Below are positions 58,622 to 64,000 of a stretch of 64,000 nucleotides of DNA, piece after piece (position 1 is the first letter of the stretch; every line of letters begins with the position of its first letter). A program made the position numbers and the translations under genes. Where the stretch lies: positions 134,588-198,587 of the forward strand of contig CAWARA010000030.1 in NCBI GenBank assembly GCA_963784195.1. The letters are read 5' to 3'. Below the pieces are notes generated by a model, which searched no databases, was not told where the DNA came from, and saw only the letters and a list, made by a program, of their open reading frames with translations. Source of the stretch: CAVQAH01 sp963784195 (GTDB lineage Bacteria; Acidobacteriota; Vicinamibacteria; Vicinamibacterales; 2-12-FULL-66-21).

Positions 58622-60782
58622 CTAGGTGGGCGTTCGATTGCGCCGATGAATCGGGACACGAGCAAGAATCCGAGTGCCAGCGCCGCGCCGTGAATTGATC
58701 GTGCAATCGCCGCCGACAGCCATCAGCCGCTCCCGCATGCCAATCAATCCGAGGCCGTGACGTTTCGTCGCCTCGTCAGGATCGAAGCCGGCGCCGTCGT
58801 CGGACACTTCGAGTCGAATCTCATCATCGTTACCATCGAGTGAGACTGACACGCGGCGCGCCAGCCGAATGCGTCATCGCGTTGGTGAGCGCTTCCTGCA
58901 TCACGCGAAACAGGGCCAGCGCAACGTCGTTGGCGAGATCGTTCGGCACACCATCATCCCGGAAATCGATCACCGCATCATGCTGCGCCGACAGGTGCTC
59001 GCAGAAACGCCTGGCTACAGTCGTGAGCCCGAGTCGTTCGAGCCTGGCGTGGATCCGGTCCGAGATCGAGAGAATCTCGCCCGTCAGATCGGTAAACTGG
59101 CCGCACAGCTCCGCGACACGGATACGGATCTCGCCAGCTTCGCCGCCCGGCAACTCGCTCAAGCTGTGCAGGCGCATCGTCAGCGCCATCATCCGTTGAC
59201 AGAGGTCGTCGTGGATCTCTCGGGCGATCCAGGCGCGCTCCTGCTCGTACGCCTGCATCAGCCCTCGGCTCAGGTTGGATAGAGCTACTGTGGCGAGCTT
59301 GAGATCCGTCACGTCTACCGCCGACCCTACGTAACCTGTGAAGGTCGCCGGCGCAAATTGTGGCGCTCCCGTGTCCAGGATCCATCTGTATTCGCCGTCA
59401 TTCCGGCGGAGGCGGTACTCCGCCTGGAAGTTCTCGCGACGATCGAATGCCTGCGTGTAGGTGTCGAGGCAACGCGCGAGGTCGTCAGGATGAATGGCAT
59501 CAGTCCAGTCGTTTCCCGATTCGGGCCCGGCCGCTTGACCGGTGTAGGCGAGCCGACAGCGATTGACATCGCTGCGCACCTTGTCAGGGCCTGCGGTCCA
59601 CATCATGACCGGTGCGGCGTTCGACAACAGTCGGAAGCGCTCTTCGCTCAGGCGGAGCGATCTCTCTACGCGACGCCGCCTGACCAGGTTTGCCGTCAGC
59701 GCGATCACGATCAGCGCCTGGACGCTCGCCAGTGCGGCGGCCGCAATGATTGGACGCCGGTATCGCTGCCACGTTGTTGGCTCGCGAAACAGCACGATGC
59801 TTCCCGGGCCCAGTCGATCCTCGGCGATCCCCCAGCGGTGCAATTCGCGCCAATCGAACGCCGGTACGCCCGCCACCTGGATTGGCGTCACGATGCTTCG
59901 CGGCGATTCGCCGCGTAACAAGCGCAACGCCACGTTCGCCGTGGTGCGGCTCAACTCTTCGATGGACAGGAGCGGGCCGCCGACGATGCCGCGGCCCAAC
60001 TGCGTGCTGTGCAAGCCGAACATGGGGGCGTTGGCCACCGCATGCAGTTCGTGTAACGTCCGCTCCTCGATCTGAGGAACTCCCTTGGCGTCAACCGACA
60101 GGACCCCAAAGAAGATCGCCGAATGCGCAGGCAGCGTGGCGCACCGCTGAAGCAATTCCGAGAACGACAGGTCATTCATCCAGACGAAGGTCAATCGGCC
60201 TTCGAAGCCCTTGAACGCGCGCTTGACCTCCTTGAGCCAGAACTGCTCGAGCTGCGAGGCTCCGATGGCAACGAAGATAGTCTTCGTATCTGGAAGCAGC
60301 TTCAGGATGTTCTCGATCATCTGCGGCGGATCATGCGCGACCGCAACGGCAGTGTCGTTGTCGGCCATCGTCCCCTTCTCGATGAAGCGACGATCCACGG
60401 CAGCGAACAGCATCGGCGTCGTGGGAAAAAGCTGCTCGCGGTGCTGTTGCGCGAACGCGGCCGCAGGCCCGCCGATCGCCACAACGAGATCCAGCTGGGT
60501 ACGCCCGAACGTGGAGCGCAGGCGAGTGACGACCGAATCATCGGGCGCGCGGATGCTTTCGCCGGCCGTCTGAAGTGCGACCTCGATGTAGTCAACCGGC
60601 TCGGCTGAGGATCGGGTCAACTCCGGTCGGAACAGCAACGCGAACTCCCTGTGCGTAAACTCGCGTTCGTACGAATACAGCAGCAACACGCGACGAGGTC
60701 CGGCCTGGGCATTCGCGACAGGCGCGAAACCCACGATCAGCAATAACGCCCAGAGCCGCCAGGGACTACGCCTAGGATCCAT
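58622..60782 (-). CDS. Sensor histidine kinase with ABC-substrate-binding-like sensor, PAS and HisKA_3 domains; frameshifted near 58848
   Basis: About 719 residues after repair. From ATG 60782: signal peptide, a periplasmic region like the ABC_sub_bind family (RRVLLLYSYEREFTHREFAL; VAIGGPAAAFAQQHREQLF), one membrane helix (ALASVQALIVIALTANLV), a PAS_3 domain (DWTDAIHPDDLARCL), HisKA_3 with phospho-His in IAREIHDDLCQRMMAL, and an ATPase domain. The frame breaks at 58845-58853 inside the ATPase domain, before SVSLDGNDDE; one inserted base restores VSDDGAGFDPDEATKRHGLG. No response regulator gene is adjacent. Confidence 0.85.
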
Positions 60783-60890
60783 CGAGTTGAGTCTTCCGAG
60801 GAGCAACGATTGTACGCAATTGACCTTGCGCGAGGGAAGATGCGATCCAGGCGCGCTCGTGCCAACGGTCCGCGTTCCGGAGAAGAAAGA

Positions 60891-61607
60891 TCAGCCCTCG
60901 CCGTGGTCTGCCGAGCCTGATTGCTCACCGGGCGACGGCGGCTGTCGGAGATAATCCTCGCCCAGGCGCCGCAGCTTTCCGGCGAGGTCACGGGTGAGAT
61001 TGCGCTGGAAGACGATCCGGGTCTCGGGATCGGCTTCGAGATACCGCCGCAGCGTGGCCACTTCCCAGCGCAACGCACGCACCGGCTCCACTGTCACCGC
61101 GTCCACTTCGGCCGGGGCGCCGCTCAGCACGAGTGCGGAGCCGACGATATCGCCGGGCCCCAGCTCACCCAGGACCCGTCCGTCCTTCGACACACGCACG
61201 TTGCCGCGGACAACGAGTGCGATCGCCCCGGCCGGCGTGCCGTGCTCGATCAGACGCTCGCCGGGAGCCGCTGTGGTCCAGGACCCGAGGCTGACAAGCT
61301 GCAGAACCTTGCGAGACGGCAGTTGCGCGAACGCGAGCCGGCGAACCTCCTCCTCGTCGGGCGTCAGCTTGACCGGACGACGTTCGAGGTAGAGACGCCA
61401 GGATTGGAAGGCATTGATTCCAGCGAAGACGACACTCCAGGCGATCGGTGCCCACTGGGGTGTAGGCTGAAGGACGAAGTAGGGGAGCGAAATCAGCGAC
61501 GCGGCCACCGCGAACAGCCGCAGCCACAGAATGTCGCGGACGCTGTACGCCACCAGCAACAAGATGTTGGCCGCGTGAATGAAATAGTTTGGATTGACTG
61601 AGGTCAT
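60891..61607 (-). CDS. Popeye-like membrane protein with cyclic-nucleotide-binding domain
   Basis: 238 residues. Residues 1-75 have about three membrane segments with HAANILLLVAYSVRDILWLR and WSVVFAGINAFQSWRLYLER; residues 90-225 are a cNMP-binding (CRP-like) beta-roll: LGSWTTAAPGERLIEHGTPA, GNVRVSKDGRVLGELGPGDI. This order and the sequence rhythm match the animal Popeye (POPDC) domain, known to have bacterial relatives. The usual PBC Arg is not evident, so ligand choice is open. A channel gene lies 147 bp upstream on the same strand. Confidence 0.75.
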   Translation of the reverse strand: MTSVNPNYFIHAANILLLVAYSVRDILWLRLFAVAASLISLPYFVLQPTPQWAPIAWSVVFAGINAFQSWRLYLERRPVKLTPDEEEVRRLAFAQLPSRKVLQLVSLGSWTTAAPGERLIEHGTPAGAIALVVRGNVRVSKDGRVLGELGPGDIVGSALVLSGAPAEVDAVTVEPVRALRWEVATLRRYLEADPETRIVFQRNLTRDLAGKLRRLGEDYLRQPPSPGEQSGSADHGEG

Positions 61608-61754
61608 GATGACTCCCTACGCCCCTGACGCACACATATCCCGCAGCGCGGGAGGCGGAAGAGTCAAAGGACCGTGACAACGAGAGAACTCACGGTGTGA
61701 CCGCTGACAGCGTCGCACGCGAGTTGAAAGTCCGCCTGATTGGCGACGCAGAAG

Positions 61755-62912
61755 CTATGCGGCGTCGGGCGGCTTCAGCCGCGAAAGATCCGGCAGAGTC
61801 TGGCTCAGCAAGATCAGCTCATCGCCTTCGCGCAACGGTCCCGCTTCCCCGCCAACCGGGTTGAGCATCATTGCTTCACCCCGATAGAGGCCGATGAGAA
61901 GGCACGCCTTCATATTCGTGCGATCGGGCAGGAACACGTTTGCCGCTGCGACGAAATTCATCCCGACAAGTTGGGCAGGCACCGGCACCAGGTACATCTC
62001 ATTGGCGTCGCGCCGGACCGATAGCAGCTCTTGATAAACGCGCGTCATACCATGAAAGAGCGAGGCACGTGCCATCAGCCGCAATCCGAAGTCGGCGGCC
62101 GAGATGACTTCATCGGCACCCGCCTTGCGCATGTGCGACCGGTATTTCGGATCCTGGCACTCGGCCACGATGTTTGGCCGGTGCTCTTGCACGCAAACGT
62201 TCTTGACGGCAATGCAGCACACGATGGTTCTTCCGTCGGCGTGCTGGTCCTGGCGGTCATCCGACAAGATGACGACGGAGTGCGCTTGCGCAACCTTGGC
62301 GCGGCGCAGTATCACATCGTTGGCTGGGTCGCCTTTGACGATATAGACGTCGTTGAAGGCGGTTTCATCCTGTTTCTCAGGCAGCACGACTTCGTCGGGT
62401 GCGTCGTGTACGATCACGACTGGCCGCTGGTCGGTGACGATACCGCTGTGCACTTCGCGTATCCAGTCCAGTGCTCGCGGCGACCAGTTGCACAGCACCA
62501 GATGGTCAGACATTTCAAGATTAGGCACCTCACGACTCCTTAGTGAGCGTTCGATCAGGATTGACGCCACGCTGGCCGTGAACAAACCGGCCAGGGCGAC
62601 ACCGACGACGAGCACGCCAGAAACCACGAGCCGCCCAAGAGGAGTGTTGGGCGCGTTGTTGAGGCCGCTGAAAAGGGTGACCCAGACGTTCCAGAGGGAC
62701 TCGCGCCACGTCCCGAACGCTGGATTCGTGCCACGCTCCGCGAAGTAGAGTGCAGTGCCGCTGACGATCCAGATCACCACGATACTGGTCAGGATTTTCC
62801 AGACCTGGTGGCGGTTCCACGCCTTTACCACTTTCAGCAAGGTGTCGCGCCACGACGCCTTGTCCCGAACTCGGTCGAGCTCGCTCACAGCGAGCCTCTG
62901 CGACGGAGCCAT
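61755..62912 (-). CDS. Ion channel-like protein with RCK/TrkA domains and a non-GYG pore loop
   Basis: 385 residues. Two membrane helices (about 38-58 and 90-115) flank a pore loop reading LWNVWVTLFSGLNNAPNTPL, where K+ channels would have TVGYGD. The C-terminus has a TrkA_N Rossmann domain (HLVLCNWSPRALDWIREV, IVKGDPANDVILRRA) and a TrkA_C-like end. The lost GYG suggests altered ion choice or a CASTOR/POLLUX-type filter (family knowledge; inference). Upstream of the Popeye-like gene on the same strand. Confidence 0.82.
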   Translation of the reverse strand: MAPSQRLAVSELDRVRDKASWRDTLLKVVKAWNRHQVWKILTSIVVIWIVSGTALYFAERGTNPAFGTWRESLWNVWVTLFSGLNNAPNTPLGRLVVSGVLVVGVALAGLFTASVASILIERSLRSREVPNLEMSDHLVLCNWSPRALDWIREVHSGIVTDQRPVVIVHDAPDEVVLPEKQDETAFNDVYIVKGDPANDVILRRAKVAQAHSVVILSDDRQDQHADGRTIVCCIAVKNVCVQEHRPNIVAECQDPKYRSHMRKAGADEVISAADFGLRLMARASLFHGMTRVYQELLSVRRDANEMYLVPVPAQLVGMNFVAAANVFLPDRTNMKACLLIGLYRGEAMMLNPVGGEAGPLREGDELILLSQTLPDLSRLKPPDAA

Positions 62913-62941
62913 AACTCATGTCATTTTCCGAGTGCGAGCTG

Positions 62942-63448
62942 TCAGATGAACGTCCACGCTTCGCTGACAGCGTTTGGGTCATGGTTGTCTATCGTAGACC
63001 TGAACGCTCGATACTCCGTGCCGTCCCTGTTGCCTTTGGTCGTAACCGTCAACACCTTGCCATCGTCTGAGACGGTTCGGGTTTCCGTCTCCACGACCTG
63101 CCCCTGAATCTTGCCGGTTCGCTCGACCGTTCGGTCGTCCACCCGTTTCAGTGACACCGTGCTCAGAATGGAATTCGAGATCGGATAGTCGTTGCCGTCG
63201 AATCGCGCGGTGTACTCGACGATGACGCTTGGCTTGTTGCTGCTCATCGTGTAGGTGGTTTCCTTGATGGCATCGCCAACCACCTCGAACTTCGTGACAC
63301 GCCGTTCCGGCACGGCGCCGCTGAAGGTCGATTTCGCGCGATTCAGCGTCCATGCCCCGAGGGCCGATTCGCTCACACTCTGGGCAACTATCACGCCCTG
63401 ACCAACCGAGAGAACCGAAAGAAGTCCGAAGATGATGACGCGCTGCAT
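62942..63448 (-). CDS. Small secreted protein, family not recognised
   Basis: 168 residues from ATG 63448 with a signal peptide (FGLLSVLSVGQGVIVAQS). The mature part is beta-rich: ALGAWTLNRAKSTFSGAVPE, then repeated threonine-rich strands. It looks like a lipocalin/avidin-like DUF with the GxWxLNxAKS opening common in acidobacterial exported proteins, but no activity is inferable. It lies 29 bp from the channel gene start. Confidence 0.65.
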   Translation of the reverse strand: MQRVIIFGLLSVLSVGQGVIVAQSVSESALGAWTLNRAKSTFSGAVPERRVTKFEVVGDAIKETTYTMSSNKPSVIVEYTARFDGNDYPISNSILSTVSLKRVDDRTVERTGKIQGQVVETETRTVSDDGKVLTVTTKGNRDGTEYRAFRSTIDNHDPNAVSEAWTFI

Positions 63449-63560
63449 CTGCCCTCCCTTCCGCCTGAAATCGGAAATGCCAACCGACATGCCGATCTGG
63501 GCCATCTTCGATCGGCCGCATTCTACGCCTGTCAGGCCGCGCTCGTGTGAAACTTTCTTG

Positions 63561-64000
63561 TCACGGGTTCGTCTCATCGAGCAGGCGTGCTCGGAGCGGC
63601 GGCACGCTGTGATCCCCGAGAAAATGGAACGTCTGGATCCCCAGACGGCCCGCAGCATCCAGATTTTCGAGACGATCGTCCACGAACAGTGTGGACACGG
63701 CCTGGGCGCCAAGTTGCGCCAGGCAGATCTGATAAATGCGCGGGTCTGGCTTGACGCATCCCACCTCGTATGACACGACCACCGCATCGAAATGCTCGGC
63801 GAGTGTGCGAGTTGACCTCACGGTGTCCATGACGGCTGGAACCCCATTCGACAGAAGGGCGGTTCGGCCGCCGCGAGATTTGAAGTCGAGCGTCAAGTCC
63901 CACAGCTCCTCTCGGTAGTCGCTCCACGAGATGAAGTCGGCCGTCATCAGGGCTTGGAGGTTGGACTCAAATCGAGCCTGGAGAAGTACCCCGTCAGTGA
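63561..64000 (-). CDS. HAD-superfamily hydrolase (HAD-IA), N-terminus cut by window edge
   Basis: At least 146 residues; the open frame continues past base 64000. Motif II is LLSNG, motif III Lys is in CVKPDPRIYQ, and motif IV is FVDDRLENLDAAGRLG, so catalytic parts except motif I (DxD, outside the window) are present. Probable phosphatase acting on a small phosphorylated metabolite. Separate transcript or operon cannot be decided. Confidence 0.88.
   Translation of the reverse strand, partial: TDGVLLQARFESNLQALMTADFISWSDYREELWDLTLDFKSRGGRTALLSNGVPAVMDTVRSTRTLAEHFDAVVVSYEVGCVKPDPRIYQICLAQLGAQAVSTLFVDDRLENLDAAGRLGIQTFHFLGDHSVPPLRARLLDETNP

Overview
The window is high-GC, gene-dense bacterial chromosome with no plasmid, phage or IS genes in view. 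Protein flavour (MoxR-DUF58-vWA cluster, secretin with a C-terminal cohesin-like domain, GHL10-type hydrolase, many Ala/Arg-rich enzymes) and the style of the intergenic repeats suggest Acidobacteriota, probably Vicinamibacteria. That assignment is inference; no rRNA or tRNA gene is present to test it.

Layout: 1-7.8 kb holds an Xer recombinase (cut by the edge) and a minus-strand moxR / DUF58 / BatA-like / two large membrane protein operon. 8.3-15 kb is an amino-sugar and peptidoglycan salvage cluster (murQ, nagB, GlcNAc kinase, GHL10 hydrolase, sodium:solute symporter, beta-lactamase-fold hydrolase). 15-21 kb is the ilvD-ilvB-ilvN-ilvC-ilvE operon. 21-33 kb is a hybrid type II secretion / type IV pilus operon (gspF, gspE, pilM, pilN, pilO, pilP, secretin, two gspG-like pseudopilins) with a lone pseudopilin and an Ig/PKD lipoprotein beside it. 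33-37 kb has a lytic transglycosylase, a lipoprotein, and a two-gene microcompartment locus (BMC-H shell protein plus acylating aldehyde dehydrogenase). 37-47.5 kb has MltD-like transglycosylase, YifB/ComM ATPase, M23 peptidase, secA and guaB. 47.5-55 kb has tsaE, nnrDE, a class IV aminotransferase and the gcvT-gcvH-gcvP operon. 55-64 kb is accessory: NmrA-like oxidoreductase, beta-barrel candidate, DUF4258 protein, esterase, hybrid sensor kinase, a Popeye-like cNMP-binding membrane protein beside an odd RCK-linked channel, and a HAD hydrolase cut by the edge.

Two features stand out at the scale of the whole window. First, at least eight genes, including single-copy housekeeping genes (secA, gcvT), are each split by frameshifts that are all repaired by removing one base. 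This points to insertion-type sequence errors more than to gene decay. Second, intergenic spaces carry families of degenerate 7-8 bp tandem repeats, mostly arranged as inverted pairs, several of which invade gene ends; one pair of ~72 bp inverted repeats brackets nnrDE exactly.

No CRISPR array, transposase, tRNA or rRNA was found. The most unusual biology candidates are the minimal microcompartment locus with an altered shell pore and a long enzyme tail, and the Popeye-like protein next to a channel lacking the GYG filter.
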